From the NCBI GenBank assembly GCA_041913905.1, contig JAYSEK010000012.1, positions 62,001 to 126,000 on the forward strand: DNA of 64,000 nucleotides, read 5' to 3'. Positions 7,982-17,771 of this stretch are shown piece by piece. The notes beneath the pieces are model-generated. The model saw nothing but the letters and a program-made list of their open reading frames with translations. It was not told the origin of the DNA and made no database searches. The position numbers and the translations under genes are program-made. Every line of letters begins with the position of its first letter. Position 1 is the stretch's first letter. The stretch is from Roseateles_B sp041913905 (GTDB taxonomy: Bacteria; Pseudomonadota; Gammaproteobacteria; Burkholderiales; Burkholderiaceae_C).

Positions 7982-8974
7982 ATGAATCATGCACGACAGC
8001 GCATCACCAGCCACGAGGCGGCGCGCCTGGGGCTCCGCGGCGGTCTGGCCGGCCTGGCCCTGGCCTTGGCCTTGGCCTTGTGCGCCTGCGCGGCCCTGGG
8101 CCCCGGGGCGACGGAGCTGCCAGCCAAGCCCACGCAAAGCCCGGACAGCCTGGCCATGGAATGCCCGTCCGAGTTCCGCTATGAGCTGGCGCTGCCGGCC
8201 GGCGCGAACCTGGCCTTGCTGCAGGCGCACGCCACACAACGTCTCCAGGCCCTGGGCCTGCGGGTGAACTGGGAGGGGCCCTGGGAGCATGCGCAGCCGC
8301 AACGCTTCGGGCCCGACGCGGCCGATCTGGCCCGACTGCGTCGCCTGCTTGCCGTGGTGCTGCCGGCGCTGGAGCGTTACCACCCCGGCTTTTTCCAGCG
8401 CGTGGGGCTGCAGGAGGTGGGGCTGGTCAAGGACCTCGTCGTGGGGGGCTCGCAGCTGCGCCTGGCGATGCCGGCGGCCGAACGCTCGGCCGTGGTCTAT
8501 GCGGACAACGCCAATCCCCTGTGTCCCGCCGGCATGGAGCTGCGCGTGCATCACGAGCTCTATCACCTGGTCGAGCAGCGCCTCTTCGGCGACTTCTACT
8601 ACCGCGATCCCGCCTGGCTGGCGCTGAACCCCGAGGGGCTGAGCTACGGCCAGGGCGGTGCCACGGCCTACGGCGGCGTGTTCCACAACCTGGGCCATCC
8701 GGCCGCAGGACTGGTGAGCCGCTATGCGCAGTTCGGTCCCGAGGAAGACAAGGCCGAGGTCTTCGGCTGGATGATGACGCCGGGTTATGCGGGCCGCGTC
8801 AAGGCCTGGTCCGGGCAAGACCTGGCCCTGGCCGCCAAGCGTCGCTTCATGATGGCCCTGGTGCATCGGCTCAGCGCCGGCACCATGAGCGAGAGCTTCT
8901 TCGAGGCGATCGCGCGCCAGCAGGCAGCCGTGCCGGCCGCCCCGGAGAAGTCGGCAGAGCGAACGGGCGCGTGA
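7982..8974 (+). CDS. Putative zinc metallopeptidase lipoprotein (HExxH)
   Basis: Predicted lipoprotein of 330 residues that I cannot assign to a named family. The signal peptide is rich in Ala/Leu and ends in a lipobox-like LALCAC. The mature part contains HHELYHLVEQ, a clean HExxH zinc-binding motif, followed by acidic residues farther on (EEDKAEVFGWMM) that could supply the third ligand as in gluzincin-like enzymes. The start at 7982 puts the signal peptide at the N terminus; the frame is open upstream to 7886. Convergent with the S9 peptidase gene. Peptidase activity is inferred from the motif alone. Confidence 0.72.
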   Translation: MNHARQRITSHEAARLGLRGGLAGLALALALALCACAALGPGATELPAKPTQSPDSLAMECPSEFRYELALPAGANLALLQAHATQRLQALGLRVNWEGPWEHAQPQRFGPDAADLARLRRLLAVVLPALERYHPGFFQRVGLQEVGLVKDLVVGGSQLRLAMPAAERSAVVYADNANPLCPAGMELRVHHELYHLVEQRLFGDFYYRDPAWLALNPEGLSYGQGGATAYGGVFHNLGHPAAGLVSRYAQFGPEEDKAEVFGWMMTPGYAGRVKAWSGQDLALAAKRRFMMALVHRLSAGTMSESFFEAIARQQAAVPAAPEKSAERTGA

Positions 8975-8992
8975 CCAGTCCGTTCGCAGCCT

Positions 8993-11900
8993 TCAGCGCG
9001 TCTGCAGCGGCGACGCAGGCGGCGCCGTCGGATCCTCGATCACCGGCGGGCGGTCGACCGAGCGCACGGCCCCGGGCTTGAACAGCGGCATCACGTCGCG
9101 CCTGCCGCGCTCCAGGTAGGGCACGGGCTGGTCCATCCAGGCCGGCCGGGGCTCGCCCAGCAGGTAGTGGTCGAAGAATTCGCCCATGTGCACGGTGAAG
9201 TGCTTGAGGGCGTCGCGGTCCTTCAGGCCGTGCTTCTCGCCGTTGTAGTTGAACCAGTAGGCCTCCTTGCCCAGGCGGCGCAGCGCGGTGAAGAACTCGA
9301 TGGCCTGGTAGTAGGGCACGGCATCGTCCTCATCGTTGTGCACGGTGAGGTAGGGCGTGGTGATGCGGTCGACACGGAAGATGGGCGAGTTCTCCACATA
9401 CAAATCGGGCCGCTGCCAGGGTGTGGCGCCGATGCGGCTTTGCTGCTGCTCGTACTGGAAAGCCCGGCTCCTGCCGGTGCCCCAGCGAATGCCGCCATAG
9501 CCGCTGACCATATTCGCCATGGAGGCACCAGCTTCGGCGGCGCGGAACATCGAGGTGCGCGTCAGCAGGTCGTTGATCTGGTAGGCCCCCCAGCTGTGGC
9601 CCTGGATGCCGATGCGCTTGACGTCGACGAAGCCCTGCTTCACCAGTTGCTGAATCGCGGGAATCACCGTGTCCATCGCACTCTGGCCCGGGTGGCCGAT
9701 GGTGTAGACGATGTCCGGCCGCAGCACCAGGTAACCCTTGCTGACGTAGCGGCTGACGTTGATGTTCTGGCCCGGTGCGGGCGGCACGTAGTGGTGCAGC
9801 TTGTCCGTCATCTTCTCGTAGATGTAGACCATCAGCGGGTACTTCTTCTTCGGGTCGAAGTCCTCCGGTTTGGCCAGCAAGGCGCGCAGCTTCCGGCCCT
9901 TGGCCGAGGTGTAGCCGATGATCTCCTGCGTGCCCCAGCGCAACTGGGCCTGCTGTGGATTGGCATGGGACAGCTGGCGGGGCTGGCCCAGCGTGCCCTG
10001 GCTCCACCAGAGGTCAGGAAAGCTGCGGAAGTCCTGGGCCGTGTGCAGCCAGACGTCGGCATCGCGGGCCTTCACCAGGCCGCCCAGCAGCTGCGGCCTG
10101 TGCAGCAGGCGCTCGGGCGCGGCAGGGCCGGCCGGGTCCAGGCGGTAGAAGGCGGTCGACCTGTCCTGCTCGGCCGTGCCCAGCAGGATCCATGGACCCT
10201 CGGGCAGCGGATGGAAGTGCCGCTCTTCGCGATCCCGCCCTTCGTCGTCCACTCGCTGCAGGCGCAGCTCCACTTGCTGCTGCCGGCCCAGGCCCTGGGT
10301 CAGGCGCCGCGCCTGGAGGCTCTCGGGTTCGACGGACCACAGCTCGTACTGCGCGTTCAGCACCACCGCGCGGTCATTGGCCAGCCAGCCGACCTGGCCG
10401 TAGGCATCCGCCGGCTCGACCACATCGCGTTCCACGTTCTCGAAGTGCTCGCCCTGGATGGCCGCCGTCAGGGCGCGTTCGCGGCCATCCTCGGTCCGCC
10501 AGGCCATCCACTGCTTGCGCTCGGGGACGAAGGCCGTCACGTAGCGGCCGCCGGGCGAGAGCAGCGGCATGCTGCGCAGCTTGCGGGCCAGCAGCCGCGT
10601 ACTGCCGTCTCGCAGGTTCACGGCATAGGCGTCCCGGTAGAGCGAGTCCCAGGATTGCAGGGCGCGGTAGGGCAGCTCATTGAAACCCAGGGCGACATCG
10701 GCGTTGTCGTTGAACACCACCTCCGGCAGCTCCGGAGTGGCCAGCTGAACGAAGCGCCGGCCCGTCGGGCTGGTCGTGTCCGACAGATGGATCACGGCGC
10801 GGTAGCTGCGCAGCTTCTCCTTGTCGGCACGCACCTTCTGCATGGACTGCAGTTCCGGGTCCTTCCAGTGCCAGAGGTCGACCTTGAGGGGCTCGGGCGC
10901 ATCCTTGGCGGGCTCCTTGGGCAAGGGCGCGGTCCCCAGGAAGAGTCGCTGCCCGTCCCTGCTGAATCGCAGGCTGGCATGCTCGCTGGGGCCGAAACCC
11001 TCGCGCAGACCTGGGCTGCCCGCGGCCAGCAATTCGACGGCACCGTCCTGGCCGTCTTGCCAAAGGTAGAGCTTGAAGGGGGTGGCGGGGGCCTTGCCTT
11101 CGTCCTTGGCTGCGCTCTTGGGCTGCTGGGCCAGGTGGTCGCGGTTGCTGAGAAAGGCCAGTTGGCGCCCGGCCTCGTCGAACTGCAATTGCTTGTACAC
11201 GCCCGGGCCGCCCAGCAGGCGCCTGGGCTCGCCCCCGCTTCCGGGCAGCAGGTAGACACCGTCGCGGCCGGGCTCGGGCGGCTTGCCCTCACGGGCCGGC
11301 TCCTTCACGGGGGCCGTGCTTAGGGCGTAGGCCAGCCAGCGTCCGTCGCGGCTCCAGGCGAAGCTGCCGACGTCTTCCAGGCGTTGGCGCTGACCGCTTG
11401 CGGGGTCCACCAGCAGCAGCGGGCTGCTGCCCTCCTTCTTCTTGCCGGATTCCGCGCTGGCGTGGCTGGCGCCGAAGAAGCCGTTCTCGCTGGGCGCCGT
11501 CTGATCGTCGGCATCGCCGGCTTTGTGGGCGGGGAGTCTTTTGTCGTCCTTCCCCTCGACCTTGGCCGGCGGCTCCAGCCACAGGGCCAGGCGTGAGACG
11601 CCCTCTTCGGCAAAGGCGAAGCGGCGAACACGCTCCAGCGTCTCGAAGCGGCCGCTGGACAGGTCCATCCATCCTGCGCCGGGTTTGGGGGCGTCCTCGC
11701 CTTTCTTCTTGTCTTTCTTGGCCTGGTCCAGGGCCTCGCGCGTCGGGGCCTGGGCAAAGGCCAGGAAGCGGCTGTCCGCGCTGAACTGGGGCTGCAGGCC
11801 GCGCGGCACGCGCCATTCCTGCTCGTCGGCCAGGCGTCGCACGACCAGTTCGCCGTCGCTTTCCTGCCCCACCAGCGCATAGGCGGCGAAGCGGCCGTCG

Positions 11901-12073
11901 CGCGACAGCGCCGCGCCCTGGATGCTGCGCCACTGCGCGTAATCGCTGTGGGCGATGGGGCGCTTCTCGGCGGCGACGGCCCCCACGGTTTCCGAGCCGG
12001 CGAGGGCGGGGCTCAAGCTGAGGATGCCGGCCAGCAGCAGGCTGTAGGCGAAGAGGGAGCGGCGATGGAGCAT
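8993..12073 (-). CDS. Secreted prolyl-oligopeptidase-family S9 peptidase
   Basis: Exported serine peptidase of 1026 residues. A signal peptide ending ALAG is followed by a large N-terminal beta-propeller with WD40-like TolB/S9 repeats and a Lys-rich low-complexity stretch (DQAKKDKKKGED). A C-terminal alpha/beta hydrolase domain has nucleophile GHSWGAYQ, acid in HNDEDDAVPYYQ, and His in NGEKHGLKD. Length is typical of the large S9C/DPP-like periplasmic enzymes. The ATG at 12073 is preferred over the upstream TTG at 12082. It stands alone, 300 bases from the next gene, and probably degrades Pro- or hydrophobic-containing peptides. Confidence 0.93.
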   Translation of the reverse strand: MLHRRSLFAYSLLLAGILSLSPALAGSETVGAVAAEKRPIAHSDYAQWRSIQGAALSRDGRFAAYALVGQESDGELVVRRLADEQEWRVPRGLQPQFSADSRFLAFAQAPTREALDQAKKDKKKGEDAPKPGAGWMDLSSGRFETLERVRRFAFAEEGVSRLALWLEPPAKVEGKDDKRLPAHKAGDADDQTAPSENGFFGASHASAESGKKKEGSSPLLLVDPASGQRQRLEDVGSFAWSRDGRWLAYALSTAPVKEPAREGKPPEPGRDGVYLLPGSGGEPRRLLGGPGVYKQLQFDEAGRQLAFLSNRDHLAQQPKSAAKDEGKAPATPFKLYLWQDGQDGAVELLAAGSPGLREGFGPSEHASLRFSRDGQRLFLGTAPLPKEPAKDAPEPLKVDLWHWKDPELQSMQKVRADKEKLRSYRAVIHLSDTTSPTGRRFVQLATPELPEVVFNDNADVALGFNELPYRALQSWDSLYRDAYAVNLRDGSTRLLARKLRSMPLLSPGGRYVTAFVPERKQWMAWRTEDGRERALTAAIQGEHFENVERDVVEPADAYGQVGWLANDRAVVLNAQYELWSVEPESLQARRLTQGLGRQQQVELRLQRVDDEGRDREERHFHPLPEGPWILLGTAEQDRSTAFYRLDPAGPAAPERLLHRPQLLGGLVKARDADVWLHTAQDFRSFPDLWWSQGTLGQPRQLSHANPQQAQLRWGTQEIIGYTSAKGRKLRALLAKPEDFDPKKKYPLMVYIYEKMTDKLHHYVPPAPGQNINVSRYVSKGYLVLRPDIVYTIGHPGQSAMDTVIPAIQQLVKQGFVDVKRIGIQGHSWGAYQINDLLTRTSMFRAAEAGASMANMVSGYGGIRWGTGRSRAFQYEQQQSRIGATPWQRPDLYVENSPIFRVDRITTPYLTVHNDEDDAVPYYQAIEFFTALRRLGKEAYWFNYNGEKHGLKDRDALKHFTVHMGEFFDHYLLGEPRPAWMDQPVPYLERGRRDVMPLFKPGAVRSVDRPPVIEDPTAPPASPLQTR

Positions 12074-12387
12074 GGCTTGCAAAGACGAAAACGAGCAGGC
12101 CCGCTTTATAGCAAGCCAGTCCGCTCAGGGCATGCCCATTGGTACAACAGTCTTAGCCAATGCTTATGCCTGGCAGACGATCGATGCGCGCGCTTCTCTG
12201 CCCGAGATGCCAGGCCTATGCCAGGCCTCGCCGTTTTCTTCAGGGCCCGCCTTGTGCCATTCAGGCGTGCCAACGACGCAATTCCTCTTGCAAGCCCTGA
12301 TGCAGAAGTAGGAGGGGGTGATGGCCGATGGTGTTGCTGGCGATGCTAATGAATTGGGTGCGCGCGTAGGCTGACGCAGGCCGGGGC
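12074..12387. other. Intergenic stretch without a recognised gene
   Basis: 314 bases between the S9 peptidase start and the receiver gene stop, both on the minus strand. Base composition is lower in GC than the neighbours (for example around 12137-12175). It should contain the peptidase promoter, but no convincing -35/-10 pair, terminator or conserved motif was found. Confidence 0.5.
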
Positions 12388-12771
12388 TCAGTCCATCGCG
12401 CCGTCATAGAGCTTGCTGATGCCTTGCACCAGCTGCAGGGGGCCGAAGGGCTTGGCAATGAACAGGTCCGCCCCGGAGGACTCATACTCGCTGCGCAGAT
12501 CCTCGAAGGGGCGCGCGCTGACGATGATCACCTTGGGCGCTGGATGAGGCGCGGCCATCTGCTTGATCTGCCGGCAGGTGTCCAGGCCGGACATGCCGCC
12601 GGGCAGCATGACATCCATCAAGATCAGGTCAGGGGGCTCACGGCTCACCTGATCCAGCGCCTCTGCTGCGTTGCCGGCCTCGCTCAAGGTGAAGCTCTGC
12701 GCCAACTCCAGCGTCATGCGCAGCAGGTCGCGAATCTCGCGCTGGTCATCGACGATCAGGATCTTCTTCAT
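12388..12771 (-). CDS. Stand-alone response regulator receiver (CheY-like)
   Basis: Single receiver domain of 127 residues with no output domain. Acidic pair DD (8-9) follows MKKILIV; phospho-acceptor D53 lies in LILMDVMLPGG; switch Ser occurs in IIVSARP and conserved Lys in FIAKPFGP. All phosphotransfer residues are intact, so it is likely functional. No kinase is adjacent, so it may serve a distant hybrid kinase or act by protein contact. Confidence 0.92.
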   Translation of the reverse strand: MKKILIVDDQREIRDLLRMTLELAQSFTLSEAGNAAEALDQVSREPPDLILMDVMLPGGMSGLDTCRQIKQMAAPHPAPKVIIVSARPFEDLRSEYESSGADLFIAKPFGPLQLVQGISKLYDGAMD

Positions 12772-12912
12772 GGCGGCATCCCTGGCCGGCAGGCCTGTTG
12801 CTCGCCCCAGCTCCGGCTGAGGGCGTCGGGCCTGCGAGCCTCATGGCCCGACCCTAGCCCAGGGCTGCGACCTTGGCAAGCCTCATGAACCGCCGTGACG
12901 TGACGCGTGCAC

Positions 12913-13620
12913 TCAGTGCTCGGCCATCCAGAAGAACACGGCCGTCAGGCGCTTGTCTTCCAGCGCCTCGCCGAAATAGCGGGTAGCACTGTGCACCAGG
13001 GCCGCCTTGTAGAGCAGCAGGCGGTTGAAGCGGTTGTCCACGCGCCTTTCCTCGTACCAGGCCTGCGGCGGCAGGCTGCGAACGTTGAGGGCGTCGACCA
13101 GGTTCTTGTGCGGCGCGCCGACCAGGTTGCCGCCCATGGCGCCGTTGGGGTAGCGCAGGCGGTAGAAGCTGGTGCCGCTGTCTGGCGGTGGGGCGGGGTG
13201 CAGATAGAGCACGGCGGCGTAGGTGCAGAGGTCGCGGCGGTCGGTGTGCGGGCGGGCGCCGCACTCCTTTTCGCCCACCGCCTGGGCCACGTTGAAGTCC
13301 AGCGTCGCTCCGTTGGGTGCGGTCCCGACCCACAATCGCTTGGCGCCTGTCGCTTCCTTCACATAGCTTTCGATCTGCGCCAGCTCGGTCGCGTTCAGCG
13401 CGCCATGGAAACGCATGCCGGGCCAGCTCTCCTTCGCATGGGGAAAGCCGTAGTGCCAGTCCCGATGCTGCAGGCAGCGCTCGCGGATGTCGACCGCATT
13501 GGGGAGCATGTCGTCGCGTATCCAGTAGTTGCGACCCAGTTCCAGCCCGTCTTCGACAAGACGCGGCGCGGTGGGAGGAATAGGCGGCAGGACCGTGCCG
13601 GGCGGAGGCATGGGGATCAT
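12913..13620 (-). CDS. DUF6445-like putative 2-oxoglutarate/Fe(II)-type protein
   Basis: Protein of 235 residues from the ATG at 13620; a GTG at 13686 would add 22 Pro-rich residues. The core shows HTDRRDLCTYAAVLYLHP, a HxD pair as in double-stranded beta-helix dioxygenases, then LVHSATRYFG with a distal His and DKRLTAVFFW with a downstream basic residue. The family resemblance is to uncharacterised 2OG-Fe(II)-like proteins (DUF6445). Substrate unknown. It is transcribed in the same direction as the lone receiver 140 bases downstream, but no coupling is evident. Confidence 0.65.
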   Translation of the reverse strand: MIPMPPPGTVLPPIPPTAPRLVEDGLELGRNYWIRDDMLPNAVDIRERCLQHRDWHYGFPHAKESWPGMRFHGALNATELAQIESYVKEATGAKRLWVGTAPNGATLDFNVAQAVGEKECGARPHTDRRDLCTYAAVLYLHPAPPPDSGTSFYRLRYPNGAMGGNLVGAPHKNLVDALNVRSLPPQAWYEERRVDNRFNRLLLYKAALVHSATRYFGEALEDKRLTAVFFWMAEH

Positions 13621-13848
13621 GGGTGGCGTCGGGCGAGGAACACGGGACGAGAGCGGGCTGGCAAGGCTTGGCAGCCTAGCACCCACCTCGCCACTTGTTG
13701 CCTGGGGACTTCACGGCTTGCCGCCGGACCGGGGCGACCCAGGCGGTGGCAACAGGCTGCGAGCGTCGGTGTGCAGATGTAGCCGCGCCGCAGAAAAAGC
13801 GCTCAGGGCGCTCACAATGCGCCGCCCTTTTGGAGAAATGTGCCTGCC

Positions 13849-14541
<693 letters not shown>

Positions 14542-14554
14542 GCCTGCGCCGCGA

Positions 14555-15436
14555 TCAACCCAGGGCCAGCCCCATCACGCCCAGTGCGATGAAGGCGGCG
14601 CCCAGCAGGCGCAGCGCGCGGTCGCCCTCGCCCAGCAGGCTGCCGCCGGCCAGGGCGGCGAAGAGCATGGACAGCTCGCGCGCCGGCGCCACGTGGCTCA
14701 GCGGGGCCAGGCGCATGGCATAGAGCACCATCACGTAGCTGGCGGGGCTCAGGACGGCGATGGCCAGGCCGGCCTTCCATTGCTGACGCCAGGCGTCCCT
14801 GAACGCGGCGGGGTTGCGCAGCGCCACCGGCAGCATCATCGGGATGCGCAGCACATTGGCGAAATAGTCCAGCACGATGGGCGAAATCAGCAGCACCTTG
14901 ACCGAATAGCCGTCCAGCACGGTGTAGCCGGCAATGCAGGCGCCGGTGATGGCGCCCCAACGCAGCCCGCGCAGCACCCGCTCGCGGCGGGCGGGATCAT
15001 GGGCCTGGCGCCACAGCGCAGGGCCGCCGGCAATCAGGAAGACGCCCCCCACCACCATCAGCGCCCCGGCGGCACCGGCCGGACTCAGCCGTTCGCCCAG
15101 CAGCAGCACGGCGCCCGCCGTGCTCAGCAGCGGCCCGCTGCCGCGCGCCACCGGGTAGACCACCGTCAGGTCAGAGACCTGGTAGCCGTGCAGCAGGCAG
15201 CGGAAATAGACCAGGTGCAGCACCGTGCTCGCCAGCAAGGCGGCCCATTCGACCCGGCCCAGTCTTGGCAAGATGTCCCAGGCCTGCCACAGCGCCAGCG
15301 GCGCCCAGACCATGGCCACCAGCATTGCGCTGATCAGCACCAGTTCGCTGCCGCCGCCCTGGCGTTTGGCGACCAGGTTCCAGCAGGCGTGGCAAAGGGC
15401 GGCGACGAGGACGAGGAGCAGGGCGAGCGAAGACAT
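14555..15436 (-). CDS. EamA/DMT-family membrane transporter
   Basis: Inner-membrane protein of 293 residues with about ten hydrophobic segments. It is arranged as two EamA-type repeats, typified by CHACWNLVAKR near the N terminus and PVARGSGPLLSTAGAVLLLGERLSPAGAAG (quoted in part here by its ends) in the first repeat. The ATG at 15436 is preferred over a GTG at 15454. Convergent with the CAP gene. DMT transporters export diverse metabolites, and nothing here indicates the substrate. Confidence 0.85.
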   Translation of the reverse strand: MSSLALLLVLVAALCHACWNLVAKRQGGGSELVLISAMLVAMVWAPLALWQAWDILPRLGRVEWAALLASTVLHLVYFRCLLHGYQVSDLTVVYPVARGSGPLLSTAGAVLLLGERLSPAGAAGALMVVGGVFLIAGGPALWRQAHDPARRERVLRGLRWGAITGACIAGYTVLDGYSVKVLLISPIVLDYFANVLRIPMMLPVALRNPAAFRDAWRQQWKAGLAIAVLSPASYVMVLYAMRLAPLSHVAPARELSMLFAALAGGSLLGEGDRALRLLGAAFIALGVMGLALG

Positions 15437-15610
15437 GGGCAGGCGGTGGTCCACAGTGGGCCGGACGGCCGGCGCCGGGGACTCCGCAGTATGCCCATGT
15501 GCAGGGCCTGGATGCTCGCGATCGTGCCCTCGATCGGGCGCTCTTCGCCAAACGCTGTAACCAGCGCTGCAGCCAGCGATGCACCCAGCGATGCACCCGC
15601 GACCGGTGCG

Positions 15611-16483
15611 TCAGATCTGATAGCCGGCCACCAGGCTGGCCAGCGTGTCGTTGCAGCGCTGGCGCGCCAGCTTCTCATAGCCCTCTGGGGTCAGGTGGAT
15701 CTCGTTCTGCCAGTCGCCGCTGCGGCCGGTGCTGCCCGGCTCTGCCGGCTGGCTGACGCCGCGCGTGTCCAGCACCACGAAGTTGCCGATGCGGCTCTGC
15801 ACGGTGTGGGTCAGGAAGCTGTGGAACCAGTCCACCAGGATGCGCATGACCGGTGCCCAGGCCTCGGCAGGGATCTTGAAGGCCTGCAGCTGCGGCGCGC
15901 ACGAGGGACCGGCCAGCCCGCCGGCAGCGGTGGCGAAGCGTGGAACCATGTAGTCATAGACGTGGGTGACGATGGGGGCTTGCGGATTGGCGCATTGGTC
16001 ACGCAGCGCATCCAGCCCGTCGTAGGCAGTCAGCAGCTCCTGGCAGAGATTGCTCCAGCCATGCTCGGAGATGTAGCGCAGGGGCCCGAAATGCTCGGGC
16101 AACCATTCCGCCGGCCCGCGCAGCAGGCGCTGGGACAGCTCGTCGCCAGGGCCGCGCTTCAGCCAGGCGATCATGTCATTGCCGCCGCCGGACACCAGCA
16201 GCGCGGCCCAGCGCGGCATGCCGCGCAGCGTCATGGCCAAGTGAAACTTGGCGTAGCGGGCAGGGTTGGGGTAGTCCTTGAGCTTCTGGCCCGGGATGGC
16301 GTAGTTGACGATGCCGGCGTCTCGGCCGAACTGGAGGAAGTCCAGCAGAGAGCGGGTCTTGGTCGGAAAGAAATCGCCAAAGGAGAACCAGGAGTCTCCG
16401 TGCGCGATGAGTGGTACCTGGCCCTGGAACAGGGTGGGGTTGTTCATCAGCTGCTGGTGCGAATAGAGGTGGGTCTGGGCCAT
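15611..16483 (-). CDS. SGNH/GDSL-like hydrolase
   Basis: Cytosolic protein of 290 residues with the SGNH blocks: HGDSWFSFGD (nucleophile Ser, block I), VSGGGNDMIAW (block III GxND), and NEIHLTPEGYEKLA (catalytic His, block V). No signal peptide. The start at 16483 has a good upstream GGGAG; the open frame extends far upstream without similarity. It diverges from the D-threonine-aldolase-like gene. Likely an esterase or lipase of unknown substrate. Confidence 0.8.
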   Translation of the reverse strand: MAQTHLYSHQQLMNNPTLFQGQVPLIAHGDSWFSFGDFFPTKTRSLLDFLQFGRDAGIVNYAIPGQKLKDYPNPARYAKFHLAMTLRGMPRWAALLVSGGGNDMIAWLKRGPGDELSQRLLRGPAEWLPEHFGPLRYISEHGWSNLCQELLTAYDGLDALRDQCANPQAPIVTHVYDYMVPRFATAAGGLAGPSCAPQLQAFKIPAEAWAPVMRILVDWFHSFLTHTVQSRIGNFVVLDTRGVSQPAEPGSTGRSGDWQNEIHLTPEGYEKLARQRCNDTLASLVAGYQI

Positions 16484-16610
16484 GGTGGTCTCCCGCATGT
16501 GGAAAGGGTGGTGTGGCAGTGTTTCGTCAGAACGGCATCCGGAGCATCCCATCAATTGCTGAGGCGGGCCAGCCCTCAAGGGACTAGGCTGGCTCAGCCA
16601 CAATGGGCCG

Positions 16611-17771
16611 ATGAGCACATCCAAATCCCTTGTCCCCTTGCTGCAAGCCGCTGCACAACCCGGGGACGCTTTGTCCGCCGTGGACACGCCAGCCCTGCTG
16701 CTGGATCTCGACGCCTTCGAGCGCAATGTGGCGCGCATGCAGTCGGCGGCGGACGCCGCGGGCGTGGCCCTGCGCCCGCACGCCAAGGCGCACAAGTGCG
16801 TGGCCATCGCGCAGGCGCAGCTGAAGGCCGGGGCCGTGGGTATCTGCTGCCAGAAGGTCAGCGAGGCCGTTCCCTTTGTCGAAGCCGGCATCCCGGACAT
16901 CCTGATCAGCAATGAAGTCGTGGGCGAGGCCAAAACCCGCCTGCTGGCCGAGCTGGCTGGCCGCGCGCGGATGAGCGTCTGCGTGGACCATGCGCAGCAG
17001 GTCGAGGCTTTGGCGCGGGCCTGCGGGCAGGCGGGCAGCCAGTTGGAGCTGCTGGTGGAGATCAACATCGGCCAGGACCGCTGCGGTGTGGCCGACGCGC
17101 CGGCGGTCTTGCGCCTGCTGGACGCGATCGATCGCCACCCCGGCCGGTTGCGCTTCAAGGGCCTGCAGGCCTACCAGGGTGCGCTGCAGCATGTGCGCAG
17201 CGCCGAAGCCCGGCGCGAGGCGGTGGTGCGGGCCACCGAGCGTGCCCGAACCGTGCTGCAGGCCCTCGAAGGGCAGGGCGTGCATTGCGAGACGGTGACG
17301 GGCGGCGGGACCGGCAGCGCGACCTTCGACCTGGAACTCGGACTATATACCGAGCTGCAGCCCGGTTCCTACGTCTTCATGGATGCGGACTATGGACGCA
17401 ACGCGCTGCCGGACGAGCGCCTGCGTTTCGAGCACAGCCTGCTGCTGGCCAGCACGGTGATGAGCGAGGGAACCGGCGACCGGGTCGTGCTGGACGCGGG
17501 GCTCAAGTCGCTGTCAGCGGAATCCGGCCTGCCCTGGGTCTGGCAAGACGGCGAGCCCAGCGCGCAGCTGGACTACGTCTCGGCCAACGACGAGCACGGC
17601 ATCCTGCAGATCCGTCAGCCGGGCGGCCCGAGGCCCCGGCTGGGCGAGCAGATCCTGCTGGTGCCGGGGCATTGCGATCCCACGCTGAACCTGCACGACG
17701 AGCTGGTCGCGCACCGCCAGGGCCAGGTGACAGCGCTTTGGGCCATCGAAGCCCGCGGGTTCAGCCGCTGA
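16611..17771 (+). CDS. D-threonine aldolase / D-serine dehydratase-like PLP enzyme
   Basis: Fold-type III PLP enzyme of 386 residues in the alanine-racemase-N/DSD group. The Schiff-base Lys is expected at K59 in RPHAKAHK, followed by phosphate-binding segments including VTGGGTGSATFD. The C-terminal PGHCDPTLNLHD carries His and Asp as in the metal site of metal-dependent D-threonine aldolases. It would cleave D-3-hydroxy amino acids (D-threonine to glycine plus aldehyde) or dehydrate D-serine; sequence alone does not separate these. Its stop overlaps the stop of the convergent thiDE gene by 11 bases. Confidence 0.85.
   Translation: MSTSKSLVPLLQAAAQPGDALSAVDTPALLLDLDAFERNVARMQSAADAAGVALRPHAKAHKCVAIAQAQLKAGAVGICCQKVSEAVPFVEAGIPDILISNEVVGEAKTRLLAELAGRARMSVCVDHAQQVEALARACGQAGSQLELLVEINIGQDRCGVADAPAVLRLLDAIDRHPGRLRFKGLQAYQGALQHVRSAEARREAVVRATERARTVLQALEGQGVHCETVTGGGTGSATFDLELGLYTELQPGSYVFMDADYGRNALPDERLRFEHSLLLASTVMSEGTGDRVVLDAGLKSLSAESGLPWVWQDGEPSAQLDYVSANDEHGILQIRQPGGPRPRLGEQILLVPGHCDPTLNLHDELVAHRQGQVTALWAIEARGFSR

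Noticed and set aside
9167..11323. Open frame of 718 codons antisense to the S9 peptidase
   Set aside because: Shadow frame lacking motifs; the S9 catalytic triad on the other strand is intact.
15557..15600. Short imperfect tandem repeat (12-base unit, about three copies)
   Set aside because: Too short and imperfect to separate from chance in this base composition; no function suggested.
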